A DNA stretch of 46,483 nucleotides from Ruminococcus sp. Lineage in GTDB: Bacteria > Bacillota > Clostridia > Oscillospirales > Ruminococcaceae. Shown here piece after piece: positions 30,728-39,193 of this stretch. Position 1 is the stretch's first letter. Each line of letters opens with the position of its first letter. Made by a program: the position numbers and the translations under genes. The stretch is from the NCBI GenBank assembly GCA_017437285.1, contig JAFSBM010000127.1, positions 1 to 46,483 of the forward strand, written 5' to 3'. The notes beneath the pieces are model-generated. The model was not told the origin of the DNA and searched no databases. It saw only the letters and a list, made by a program, of their open reading frames with translations.

Positions 30728-32003
30728 GTCAAAAGGATTGAATGATATAGCTTGGGAACAGCTTTTTGAAAAGTATGATATTCTCAATCGAATTGATATG
30801 AGTGGAAGTTTTCAAATATCTGCAACGCAAATCAAAGAATTCAGAGAACCCCGTCTTATGGCGAAATTTGATCATATTCTTAATCTTCCAATAATATTTT
30901 CTAAGAATAAATTATCAATCCTTCCTATAACAAGAGGGGATTATGTAATTTCTCATTTTGAAGCTTATCATAAATTTGAAGAAACTGACAATAACATTAT
31001 TAAGGTAGCATTTCCTTCTTATATTCAAAGCTTGGATTATAATAATATCACAAGCGAAACTGTTGCTTTGAATTGTGCAATAGCAACAGGCATTTTGGAG
31101 GATTTTACAGGTGATGAACAAATTGTTCCAACGGTTTCTGGAAGAATGGGTTCTGGAAATTTTGATTTCATGATAAAGAATATTCAGAATGGGGAATATT
31201 GCGATGTATCAGTAAATAATTCGCAGATTGAAATTGATGCTGCATATGAGGGATTAAGGTATCTGTCGTTATTTGAAGCGAAAAGAGATTTATCTGATGA
31301 TTTTTTGGTGCGACAGATTTACTATCCATACAGAACGTGGCAGGATCGAATAGAAAAAGAAGTTAAGCCAATATTTCTAATTTATTCAAATGGAATCTTT
31401 CAATTATTTCAATATAAGTTTGAGAATCCTTATGATTACGGTTCTTTAGTTCTTGTAAAACAGTGTAATTATTCAATTGAAGATACAACTATAACAGCAG
31501 AAGATATACAAAATATCATAGGGAACTCAATTATTATTTCTGAACCAAATATACCGTTTCCACAAGCTAACTCTTTTGAAAGAGTGATAAACTTATGTGA
31601 ATTATTAAGTCAACGTGGTATGACTAAGAATAATATAACTGAAAAATATGATTTTGATTCAAGACAATCTGACTACTATACAAATGCGGCTATGTACCTT
31701 GGATTAGTTAATAAAGATGATGAAGATAAAATATATACATTAACAAAATTAGGTGAGATAACTCTTAAAAAAAGCTATAAACAGCGACAGCTTGAATTTT
31801 GTAAGCTTATTTTAAAGCATAAGGTTTTTAATACTGTTTTAAAAAGATATTTTGAAACAGGAGTTATGCCGTCTAACTGTGATATATCAATTATAATGAA
31901 AAATTCCGAATTATATAAAATAGAAAAAGATTCCACATTTGATAGGCGTGCTTCTACAGTGAAAAAGTGGATTGAATGGATTGTTGGCTTGATAAATGAA
32001 TAA
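30720..32003 (+). CDS. Probable type II restriction endonuclease paired with the methylase
   Basis: A 427-residue protein with the likely PD-(D/E)xK core EIDAAYEGLRYLSLFEAK (Asp173, Glu186, Lys188), where FEAKRDLSDDFLVRQIYYP forms the conserved strand-helix. The C-terminal third (about 285-427) looks like a winged-helix region (YTLTKLGEITLKK) and ends in RRASTVKKWIEWI. It is larger than DpnII or MboI (about 280 residues) and does not resemble them; I recall similar proteins in the DUF6996/DUF6997 restriction group, unverified. Its ATG overlaps the methylase stop (ATGAGTAA). AT-rich codon use suggests transfer. The nuclease assignment rests on the motif and on the partner gene. Confidence 0.78.
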   Translation: MSKSKGLNDIAWEQLFEKYDILNRIDMSGSFQISATQIKEFREPRLMAKFDHILNLPIIFSKNKLSILPITRGDYVISHFEAYHKFEETDNNIIKVAFPSYIQSLDYNNITSETVALNCAIATGILEDFTGDEQIVPTVSGRMGSGNFDFMIKNIQNGEYCDVSVNNSQIEIDAAYEGLRYLSLFEAKRDLSDDFLVRQIYYPYRTWQDRIEKEVKPIFLIYSNGIFQLFQYKFENPYDYGSLVLVKQCNYSIEDTTITAEDIQNIIGNSIIISEPNIPFPQANSFERVINLCELLSQRGMTKNNITEKYDFDSRQSDYYTNAAMYLGLVNKDDEDKIYTLTKLGEITLKKSYKQRQLEFCKLILKHKVFNTVLKRYFETGVMPSNCDISIIMKNSELYKIEKDSTFDRRASTVKKWIEWIVGLINE

Positions 32004-32036
32004 AAGCGTAATTTTCAGAAATTTTTCCCTCCGCTA

Positions 32037-32065
32037 TTGACAAACCTCGACAAATATAGTATAAT
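32037..32065 (+). promoter_or_regulatory. Consensus promoter of the SAM riboswitch-metK unit
   Basis: Perfect TTGACA (32037-32042) and TATAAT (32060-32065) with 17-bp spacing, ending 9 bp before the aptamer. Confidence 0.88.
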
Positions 32066-32073
32066 AAATCAGT

Positions 32074-32174
32074 ACCTTATCAAGAGTGGCTGAGGAAACA
32101 GGTCCTGTGAAGCCCGGCAACCTGCCGTGTATCGGCAACGGTGCCAAATCCTGCGGTATATCCGGAAGATGAGG
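32074..32174 (+). promoter_or_regulatory. SAM-I (S-box) riboswitch aptamer
   Basis: The S-box consensus is clear: CTTATCAAGAGTGGCTGAGG, then GAAGCCCGGCAACC, GGTGCCAAATCC and GATGAGG. P1 pairs CCTTATC (32074-32080) with GATGAGG (32168-32174). SAM binding should favour the downstream terminator and switch metK off. Confidence 0.97.
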
Positions 32175-32195
32175 AGCTGTGAATAAGTTCAATTC

Positions 32196-32223
32196 AGAGC
32201 GTCCTTATAAGGACGCTCTTTTT
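32196..32223 (+). terminator. Expression-platform terminator of the SAM-I riboswitch
   Basis: AGAGCGTCC (32196-32204) pairs perfectly with GGACGCTCT (32211-32219), followed by a T run to 32223. Confidence 0.92.
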
Positions 32224-32258
32224 CATCTCGGAATTAGAAATTTATGGAGGTTAAATCA

Positions 32259-33446
32259 ATGAAAAAAGTATTTTTCACATCGGAATCAGTAACAGAGGGA
32301 CATCCTGACAAAATCTGCGACCAGATTTCTGACGCAGTTCTTGACGCAATGCTTGAACAGGACGAAAATTCCCGTGTAGCCTGCGAAACTGTTGTTACAA
32401 CAGGTATGATTATGTGTATGGGCGAAATCACAACAAAGGCAAAGGTTGATATTCCTAAGATTGCAAGACAGGTTGTAAAGGAAATCGGATATGACAGAGC
32501 AAAATACGGCTTTGACTGCCACACTTGCTCAGTTCTTACAACAATTGACGAGCAGTCCCCTGACATTGCTATGGGTGTAAATGAGGCTTATGAGTACCGT
32601 GAGGAAAACGGCGAAAATGACGGTCTTTCCAATGGTGCAGGAGATCAGGGAATTATGTTCGGCTATGCCTGCAATGAAACTCCCGAGCTTATGCCTCTGC
32701 CAATTTCTCTCGCTCATAAGCTTGCATTAAAGCTTACAGATGTTCGTAAGGACGGCACTCTCCGTTATCTCCGTCCCGACGGAAAGTCACAGGTAACAGT
32801 TGAGTATCACGATGACAAGGCTGTAAGAGTTGACGCTGTTGTTGTATCTTCACAGCATTCAGCTGATATTTCCCTTGACCAGCTCCGCCGTGATATTGAG
32901 GAATACGTTATCCGTGCAGTTATTCCTGCTGAACTTATGGATGAGAATACAAAGATTTTCATTAACCCCACAGGACGTTTCGTAGTTGGCGGTCCACAGG
33001 GCGACAGCGGACTTACAGGACGCAAGATTATTGTTGATACATATGGCGGTTATTCACGTCACGGCGGCGGTGCATTCAGCGGAAAGGACCCCTCAAAGGT
33101 TGACCGTTCAGCTGCTTATGCTGCACGTTATATCGCTAAAAACGTAGTTGCAGCAGGTCTTGCTGACAAGTGCGAGATTCAGCTTTCATACGCTATCGGT
33201 GTAGCAAAGCCTATCTCCATTCTTGTTGATACATTCGGCACAGGAAAGGCTGATGAAGCTGCAATTTCCGAGGCTGTTGCAAAGACATTTGACCTCAGAC
33301 CTTCTGCAATTGTAAATATGCTTGAACTCAAAAAGCCTCAGTATCGTCAGCTTGCAGCTTACGGACATATGGGACGTGAGGATTTAGGCGTTGCATGGGA
33401 GAGAACAGATAAGGCTGAAACTCTCAGAAAAATCGTTCTCGGCTGA
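32259..33446 (+). CDS. metK: S-adenosylmethionine synthetase MetK
   Basis: MetK makes SAM from methionine and ATP in the cytoplasm. The 395-residue length is standard. Signatures include [17 protein letters not shown], the ATP/Met loop [12 protein letters not shown] and the P-loop-like [22 protein letters not shown] 32259 is chosen since GGAGG (32246-32250) is 8 nt upstream; the in-frame ATG at 32244 would lie within that site. The SAM-I riboswitch just upstream gives feedback control by the product. Confidence 0.98.
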   Translation: MKKVFFTSESVTEGHPDKICDQISDAVLDAMLEQDENSRVACETVVTTGMIMCMGEITTKAKVDIPKIARQVVKEIGYDRAKYGFDCHTCSVLTTIDEQSPDIAMGVNEAYEYREENGENDGLSNGAGDQGIMFGYACNETPELMPLPISLAHKLALKLTDVRKDGTLRYLRPDGKSQVTVEYHDDKAVRVDAVVVSSQHSADISLDQLRRDIEEYVIRAVIPAELMDENTKIFINPTGRFVVGGPQGDSGLTGRKIIVDTYGGYSRHGGGAFSGKDPSKVDRSAAYAARYIAKNVVAAGLADKCEIQLSYAIGVAKPISILVDTFGTGKADEAAISEAVAKTFDLRPSAIVNMLELKKPQYRQLAAYGHMGREDLGVAWERTDKAETLRKIVLG

Positions 33447-33470
33447 TAATGCTGTAAAATGGTGTAAGTT

Positions 33471-34358
33471 ATGAAGAAGTTTATCGGATTTGCTTGTATT
33501 TTAATATCAGCGGCTATGTTTTTCTCATGTAATGATACGGAGGAAAAAAAGCCTCAGAGTATAGAAACTTCTGCGGAATATGAGGAAAATGACTTTGAAG
33601 TTCCACAGGACGGTCTGGATATGGATAATTATTTAAACTTTAAAAATCCCGACGAGAAAACCACCGAGGCTGTAACAGAGAACGCAACGGAAGCAGTAAC
33701 CACAACTGCAATTGACTACGAAAATGCACCTGAACCCGATTACAAAAAGGCAACATATATTGATGTTCCATTTATGTCACAAGACGATTATCCTACAGGC
33801 TGTGAGCTTGTAAGCACCTCAATGGTATTGTCGTATTACGGCTATGACCTTGAACCGATTAAGATTATTGAGGACGGCTATCTGAAAACTGTTAATGTAG
33901 AATACAAGGACGGCAAGCCTTATGGAGGCAATCCCAATGAAGTTTTTATCGGTGACCCACGAAACAGCGGCGGATACGGCTGTTATTCCGGTGCAATTGT
34001 CAAGGCGTTGAAAAAATATTTTGAGAACAAATCTGCTGTTGCCTATACACTTGATGACAAGGATTTGTCTGAAATCTGTGAAAACTTCATAGCTAATGGT
34101 GAGCCTGTTATTATCTGGGCAAGCATTGATATGGAGCCGTTGGAAAAAAGTGAGGATTACAATTGGATTATTGAAAAGACAGGTAAGGAATTCACATGGC
34201 TTGCAAATGAGCATTGTATGGTGCTTGTAGGTTATGACGATTACTATTATTACATTCACGACCCTCAAAGGGGCGAATTTACACCATATAAACGCTGCGA
34301 TGTTGAAAAACGATACGATGAAATGGGCAGACAGGCAGTTGCTGTTACAGCGTGGTAA
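33471..34358 (+). CDS. Lipoprotein with C39-like cysteine peptidase domain
   Basis: The 295-residue product begins with a lipoprotein signal (lipobox FFSC, Cys20), a Thr/Glu-rich linker to about 90, and a C39_2-type domain (about 95-290). The likely catalytic residues are Cys111 (YPTGCELVS), His248 (NEHCMVLVGYDD) and Asp264 (IHDP). Domains of this type act as bacteriocin-leader or surface peptidases, often in Ruminococcus and Clostridium cell-surface proteins. The substrate is unknown. It starts 24 bp after metK, and may be read through from it, but no functional link is apparent. Confidence 0.85.
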   Translation: MKKFIGFACILISAAMFFSCNDTEEKKPQSIETSAEYEENDFEVPQDGLDMDNYLNFKNPDEKTTEAVTENATEAVTTTAIDYENAPEPDYKKATYIDVPFMSQDDYPTGCELVSTSMVLSYYGYDLEPIKIIEDGYLKTVNVEYKDGKPYGGNPNEVFIGDPRNSGGYGCYSGAIVKALKKYFENKSAVAYTLDDKDLSEICENFIANGEPVIIWASIDMEPLEKSEDYNWIIEKTGKEFTWLANEHCMVLVGYDDYYYYIHDPQRGEFTPYKRCDVEKRYDEMGRQAVAVTAW

Positions 34359-34549
34359 TATTGGTGAAATAATATTCAAATATATCATAAATGCCGCATT
34401 TCGATATTTGAAAATATCATATCCCCTTTTTGATGTTTAAAAATATTTCTTTTTCACAAATTGAAAATATATGAATAATTTGTTAAAGTTGCTTGAATTT
34501 TTTGTTTGTTTTTGGTTATGTTTAACTTAAATTATCAGTTTTAAAATTA

Positions 34550-34599
34550 ATATGCAGAATAATATCCTGTAAAAAAGGACTATTCTGCATATTTTTTTG
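34550..34599 (+). terminator. Terminator after the C39 peptidase gene
   Basis: ATATGCAGAATA (34550-34561) pairs with TATTCTGCATAT (34581-34592), followed by TTTTTTG. The rest of 34359-34660 is AT-rich and appears empty. Confidence 0.85.
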
Positions 34600-34660
34600 T
34601 GCAGTAAAAAAATGATGTAAAAAAATCATAAATATGATAGAAAAGTACATAATTATTTCA

Positions 34661-34689
34661 TTGACTTTGTGAAGATGATGTGATATAAT
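34661..34689 (+). promoter_or_regulatory. Promoter of the dockerin esterase gene
   Basis: TTGACT (34661-34666) and TATAAT (34684-34689) with 17-bp spacing, 110 bp before the ATG. Confidence 0.78.
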
Positions 34690-34716
34690 TAAATTAATGT
34701 AAGACATAGCGGATTT

Positions 34717-34753
34717 GCACAGAATTCGTCTATGTTAACACAATTCTCTGTGC
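34717..34753 (+). promoter_or_regulatory. 5' UTR hairpin of the dockerin esterase mRNA
   Basis: GCACAG (34717-34722) followed by AATT pairs with AATT and CTGTGC (34743-34753) with a small bulge. No T run follows, so it may stabilise the long leader rather than end transcription. Confidence 0.4.
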
Positions 34754-34799
34754 GGTATAACATATTTGGGATATCATTTATGAAAGGAATTGATTATTT

Positions 34800-37700
34800 A
34801 TGAAGATGAAAAAGCTTATCAGCGGACTCACCTCAGCTGCTCTTTCACTTTCAGCATTTGCAGGAATTAATATTTCCTCAGATGTTGCAAATGTTAAGGC
34901 AGCAGGAGGCAACTGGAAATTTGACCTGGGCGGCTCAGGTGCAGCAAGCGGATACACAGGTGTATCGGCAAAGGACGCATATAGTGCTTCAAAGGGCTAC
35001 GGTTTCACAAGCACAGGCGATGTTTCAAACGTCGCAGCTAAAGGATCAGGCGCTTATTCCGATGCAGTTCAGTTCAACAAAGCTTCTTCAAACAATGTAT
35101 TCAAGGTTGACTTGCCCAAGGGTACATATGAAGTAAAAGTTGTAACAGGAAATGTATCACGTACAACTATTAATATTGAGGGTATCCCTCAGATGATTAA
35201 CCTCACAGGCAACAACGCTGTTGAAACAATTAAGATTCCTGTTACTGACGGAAGCCTTGAAGTTCAGGCAGGTGCAGGAAAATCAGGTACAGCATTTTCA
35301 ATTTCCGCAATTGAAGTAACACAGATTAACACAACAGGCGATACTCCTCCTACAATCTGGATTTGCGGTGACTCAACTGTTGCAAGCTATTACAATGTAT
35401 CTGCTGCATCTCAGCACGGCTGGGGACAGTACCTCATTGACAATATCGATTCTGACTATTGGCATGTACGCAATCTTGCTGCATCAGGACAGTATGCAAA
35501 GGGATTTATTGATGCAGGACAGTTCAAGCCTGTTGAGAAATACGGTAAAAAAGGTGACGTTTACCTTATTGCTATCGGTATCAATGACTCAAAGTATTAT
35601 GACGGTGCTGAATATGCAACATATATTACCGATATGGTTAAAAAGGCAAAGGCAAAGGGCGTTGAAGTAATTCTTGTCAAGCAGCAGGGCCGCCGTGGTG
35701 ACCTTCAGAAGAATCCTCTCCTTAGCAGCCGTTGGTTCGCAGGCGAAATGGATCAGGTTGGTAAGGCTCAGGGCGTAGAGGTTATGAACCTGTTCAAGGC
35801 ATGGCAGGATTTCGGTGCAGGTATTGGCTATAACGGTATGGCTGAGTACTATGCTACAAAGAATGACGGTACAGCTGATGACCTCCACCAGAGCATGAAG
35901 GGTGCAAAGAAGCTTGCAGAACTTGTTGCAAAACTCCACGACTTCAAGGCAGCAGGCGGCACAACAACAACACCTCCTGCAACAAATCCTCCCACAACAA
36001 CTCCTCCTTCAAGCTCACTTACAGCTGAAGTTTTTGACGAAAGCGTTACATATTCTTTCAAGAATGTAAACAGCGGTCTTTATATGGAAGTTGCTGAGGC
36101 TAAGGCTGAAAGCGGTGCAAATGTTCAGCAGTGGGGCAAGAATGGAAATTCCGCACATAATGTATGGAAACTTGATTCCGCAGGTGACGGATATTACTAC
36201 ATCTATTCCGCACTTTCTGATACTCTCGCTCTCGATGTTGCAGGAAATAAGGCAACAAACGGTCAGAATGTTTCTATTTACAACTTCAACGGCAACTATA
36301 ACCAGCAGTTCAAATTCGCAAAGAACAGAGATGGTTCCTATAAAATCCTTACACGAATTTCCAATGACGCATCAGCAGTTGAAGTTGAAAGCGGTTCAGC
36401 TGACGCAGGTGCAAATGTTCAGCAGTGGGAAGTAAACGGTGCAAATTGTCAGGACTGGATTGTGGAAAAGGCATCTGTTAATGACGCTCCTGCAACAAAT
36501 CCCCCTGCAACTAATCCTCCTGCTACAAATCCCCCTGCAACACAGCCTCCCGTGCAGAATAACGTGATTTTAGGCGATGCAAACTGTGACGGTCTTGTTT
36601 CAATAGCCGATGCAGCTGCTATTTTCCAGTATCTCGGAAATCAGGATAAGTATAACCTTTCAGCAGAGGGCAAAATCAATGCTGATGTAACAGGCGACGG
36701 AATTACAGTTGATGATGCGTTATTCATTCAGAAATATGACGCAGGAATTGAAAAGCTTCCACAGTATAATCCGCCCACAACAACTACTACAGCAACAACA
36801 GCTCCTCCCGCTACAAATCCTCCTGCAACTACAACAGCAGCAGATTCACGTTTATTTGCAGTTGACCAGACATGGACAAACGGCGTAACAGAAACAGCAA
36901 ACGAGGGATACACAAAGGCAGAGGGCTACGTTAACCTCGACAATGAGCTTAACAGCGAAATCACATTTACAGCAAATGTTCCCGAAAAGGGCAATTACCA
37001 CGTTCATATCCGCTTTGCAAACGGTTCGGAAAATGACCGTAAGATGAAAGTTTATGTAAACGGCGATAAGAATAATTACTGGATGCAGTCATTCACAGGC
37101 ACAGGTGCTTGGACAGAGTGGACAGAATTCGGAATCGTTCTTCCTCTCAACGCAGGAAAGAACACAATCCAGTTTGTATCTGCAACAGCTGAGGGCGGTC
37201 CTAACCTTGACTATATCAAGCTTACACTTACAGATGAGCCATATGCAGAGATTTATGACCCCGCAGACGAGCAGAAGCCTGTTGTAAGCTCTAAGCCTAC
37301 AATCTTCATTGCAGGTGACTCCACAGTTCAGAGCTACAAAGCATCATACGCTCCACAGCAGGGTTGGGGATATTACCTCCAGAATTACTTCAACAATAAT
37401 GTAACAGTATCAAATCAGGCACTTGCAGGACGTTCCACAAAGAAGTTCTACGACGAGGGCAGATGGGATACAATCGTTAACAGCCTCAAAGAGGGCGACT
37501 ATGTAATGATTCAGTTCGCAATTAATGACGCAGGAAAGGCAAATGCCGATAGATATGCTCCTATCGGCGGAAATATCGACAATCCTTCAAAGGGAACTTA
37601 CGAATGGTATATGACAGAGTTCATCAAGACCGCAAAGGCAAAGGGTGCAACTCCTATACTTGTAACAACAGTTATCGGTATGAAGGCATATTCAGGCGGT

Positions 37701-37973
37701 AAATTCGTAAACAGTTATACAACATACTGTGACGCTTGCAAGAAGCTTTCAGCTAAGTATGACGTTCCTTGTATCGACCTTAACTCAATTATGGTTAAAC
37801 ATTACAATTCTGTAGGCTACGACACAGCAAAGAGTTATCACCTTATGGGTGCAGTATCAGGCTCAACTGACGGTACACATTTCTGCGAAAAAGGTGCAAA
37901 TATCGTGGCTGGACTTGTTGCTAAGGACGTAAAAGCACAGGGCTTGGCAGGACTTGCAGAGAACCTGAAATAA
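34800..37973 (+). CDS. Secreted cellulosome-type enzyme: two SGNH esterase domains, ricin-type CBM, central dockerin, CBM35-like domain
   Basis: A 1057-residue exported enzyme, probably deacetylating pectin or xylan and docking to a scaffoldin. Order: signal peptide (1-34); small beta domain (38-175); SGNH hydrolase 1 (185-382) with GDSTV (Ser192), GIND (Asn262) and DDLH (His363), like rhamnogalacturonan acetylesterases; Pro/Thr linker; ricin/CBM13-like module with two QQW repeats (412-558); linker; type I dockerin (589-656) with calcium loops at 593-604 and 629-640; linker; CBM35-like module (682-812); SGNH hydrolase 2 (833-1049) with GDSTV (Ser841), AIND (Asn909) and DGTH (His1027). Both active sites look complete. 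An internal dockerin is uncommon; most are C-terminal. Substrate assignment is by family only. Confidence 0.93.
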   Translation: MKMKKLISGLTSAALSLSAFAGINISSDVANVKAAGGNWKFDLGGSGAASGYTGVSAKDAYSASKGYGFTSTGDVSNVAAKGSGAYSDAVQFNKASSNNVFKVDLPKGTYEVKVVTGNVSRTTINIEGIPQMINLTGNNAVETIKIPVTDGSLEVQAGAGKSGTAFSISAIEVTQINTTGDTPPTIWICGDSTVASYYNVSAASQHGWGQYLIDNIDSDYWHVRNLAASGQYAKGFIDAGQFKPVEKYGKKGDVYLIAIGINDSKYYDGAEYATYITDMVKKAKAKGVEVILVKQQGRRGDLQKNPLLSSRWFAGEMDQVGKAQGVEVMNLFKAWQDFGAGIGYNGMAEYYATKNDGTADDLHQSMKGAKKLAELVAKLHDFKAAGGTTTTPPATNPPTTTPPSSSLTAEVFDESVTYSFKNVNSGLYMEVAEAKAESGANVQQWGKNGNSAHNVWKLDSAGDGYYYIYSALSDTLALDVAGNKATNGQNVSIYNFNGNYNQQFKFAKNRDGSYKILTRISNDASAVEVESGSADAGANVQQWEVNGANCQDWIVEKASVNDAPATNPPATNPPATNPPATQPPVQNNVILGDANCDGLVSIADAAAIFQYLGNQDKYNLSAEGKINADVTGDGITVDDALFIQKYDAGIEKLPQYNPPTTTTTATTAPPATNPPATTTAADSRLFAVDQTWTNGVTETANEGYTKAEGYVNLDNELNSEITFTANVPEKGNYHVHIRFANGSENDRKMKVYVNGDKNNYWMQSFTGTGAWTEWTEFGIVLPLNAGKNTIQFVSATAEGGPNLDYIKLTLTDEPYAEIYDPADEQKPVVSSKPTIFIAGDSTVQSYKASYAPQQGWGYYLQNYFNNNVTVSNQALAGRSTKKFYDEGRWDTIVNSLKEGDYVMIQFAINDAGKANADRYAPIGGNIDNPSKGTYEWYMTEFIKTAKAKGATPILVTTVIGMKAYSGGKFVNSYTTYCDACKKLSAKYDVPCIDLNSIMVKHYNSVGYDTAKSYHLMGAVSGSTDGTHFCEKGANIVAGLVAKDVKAQGLAGLAENLK

Positions 37974-38011
37974 ATTTCTAAAAAAAATTTGGATTTTTTT
38001 TGAAAAAAGGC

Positions 38012-38040
38012 TTGCATTTTCCAAAACAATGTGTTATAAT
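38012..38040 (+). promoter_or_regulatory. Promoter of rpmB
   Basis: TTGCAT (38012-38017) and TATAAT (38035-38040) with 17-bp spacing. The following leader (38050-38100) contains small AGCT-type hairpins (AGCTAAATTAGCT and AGCTTGTTAAGTAAGCT). Confidence 0.75.
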
Positions 38041-38113
38041 ATTAATGTTGCTATTTGAAAGCTAAATTAGCTTGTTAAGTAAGCTATGATTTAAGGTAAG
38101 GAGGTGCAGCCTG

Positions 38114-38299
38114 ATGGCAAAGTGCAGTATTTGCGGAAAGGGAGTTACATTTGGTATTAAGGTATCACACTCTCACAGACGTACAAACAGAACATGGAAG
38201 CCTAACGTAAAGCGTGTTAAGGCTATCGTCAAGGGTACTCCTTGTCATATCTACGCTTGCTCAAGATGCCTGCGTTCTGGTAAGGTTGAAAGAGCTTAA
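38114..38299 (+). CDS. rpmB: 50S ribosomal protein bL28
   Basis: A 61-residue ribosomal protein of the large subunit. The C+ (zinc) form is shown by CSICG at residues 4-8 and CSRC near 49-52. The body carries the family pattern SHSHRRTNRTWKPNVKRV. The length is normal. AAGGAGG lies 9 nt before the ATG, and the gene has its own promoter and terminator. Confidence 0.98.
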   Translation: MAKCSICGKGVTFGIKVSHSHRRTNRTWKPNVKRVKAIVKGTPCHIYACSRCLRSGKVERA

Positions 38300-38316
38300 T
38301 CGTATTAAGGAATTTA

Positions 38317-38340
38317 GGGCAGTCTTCGGACTGTCCTTTT
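38317..38340 (+). terminator. Terminator of rpmB
   Basis: GGGCAGTC (38317-38324) pairs with GACTGTCC (38329-38336) around a TTCG tetraloop, then TTTTCTTT. Confidence 0.9.
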
Positions 38341-38341
38341 C

Positions 38342-38426
38342 TTTAGAAATTAGATGTTAGAGGTAAGAGGTTAGAGATTTATGCAATTGAAATCTAACGT
38401 CTTACCTCTAATTTCTAACCTCTAAA
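38342..38426. repeat. Large imperfect palindrome built of TTAGAGGTTAGA-type units
   Basis: TTAGAGGTAAGAGGTTAGAGATTT on the left (about 38356-38380, given in parts) pairs with AAATCTAACGTCTTACCTCTAA on the right (38390-38411), and further TTAGA/TCTAA units extend both arms. It is an intergenic repeat between rpmB and the M50-like gene. Its origin is unknown. Confidence 0.75.
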
Positions 38427-38447
38427 TATGAAATTTTTGTGTAAGAC

Positions 38448-38476
38448 TTGAAATATTCCTTATTTTGTAGTATAAT
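38448..38476 (+). promoter_or_regulatory. Promoter of the M50-like/scpAB operon
   Basis: TTGAAA (38448-38453) and TATAAT (38471-38476) with 17-bp spacing, 42 bp before the ATG. Confidence 0.78.
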
Positions 38477-38517
38477 AGATGTAAGTATTATTTTGCGAGG
38501 AATAGTGAGGTATAGTT

Positions 38518-39192
38518 ATGAACACAGACGCACTTAGTTTAGTAATGAAATATTTGTCAAGAGCTTTAATGCTCTTGCTTCTTATGCCTGTTCTCAATTA
38601 TGTAAAGGGAACTGTGGCGAAAAAAATGGGCGATGATACGGCTGAAATGGCAGGACGTATTACTCTCAATCCGATGGCACATCTTGACTTGCTTGGCTCT
38701 CTTATGATTATGCTTGTAGGCTTCGGCTGGTCAAAACCTCTGCCCATTAATTACAACCGTATGAAAAATTCAAGGGTGGGTGCAGTTGTAATGGCGATTA
38801 CAGGCCCTCTCACTCTGTTTATAATGGCAATTTTGTGTAAGAATATTGCAGAGATTCTTTATTATCTTCTTACAGGTATGACAGGTGTTGCTGTGTATCT
38901 GATTTTCTCAATTCTCGGCTCACTTGCAACCTGTATCGGTGTAATTCACCTGCTTCCTCTGCCAGGAATGGACGGATTTACCCTTATTTATCATCTTGCA
39001 GGCAATAAATTTGTATCATGGTATCACAGAAATCAGCGTACAATTGATCAGGTTTCTTTCTATATTTTGTTATTCCTTTTCTTTGTAGGAGATCTTACAA
39101 GAGGTGCTTTTGATCCTTTAGGCTGGATAATTGCATTCTTTAACTTTATATTCAGTCTTACAACCCTCTGGGTGCCTTTTGTATTCGGTTGA
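38518..39192 (+). CDS. M50-like (site-2 protease) membrane protein lacking the HExxH motif
   Basis: A 224-residue polytopic protein of the SREBP-type M50 group commonly found next to scpA. The family body is clear: MGDDTAEMAGRITLNPMAHLDLLGSL (in parts), FGWSKPLPIN and the C-terminal LLPLPGMDGF. Where active relatives have PLHELAHAW, this protein has PVLNYVKGT (residues 24-32), so His, Glu and His of HExxH are Leu26, Asn27 and Lys30. The Asp of the DG motif (in GMDG) remains. It should be unable to bind the catalytic zinc and is probably a pseudoprotease. A role linked to chromosome segregation is possible because of its neighbours. Confidence 0.85.
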   Translation: MNTDALSLVMKYLSRALMLLLLMPVLNYVKGTVAKKMGDDTAEMAGRITLNPMAHLDLLGSLMIMLVGFGWSKPLPINYNRMKNSRVGAVVMAITGPLTLFIMAILCKNIAEILYYLLTGMTGVAVYLIFSILGSLATCIGVIHLLPLPGMDGFTLIYHLAGNKFVSWYHRNQRTIDQVSFYILLFLFFVGDLTRGAFDPLGWIIAFFNFIFSLTTLWVPFVFG

Positions 39193-39193
39193 T

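Noticed and set aside
36480-36545. CRISPR-like short repeats in the esterase gene
   Set aside because: These are codon repeats for PPATN linkers inside a continuous reading frame.
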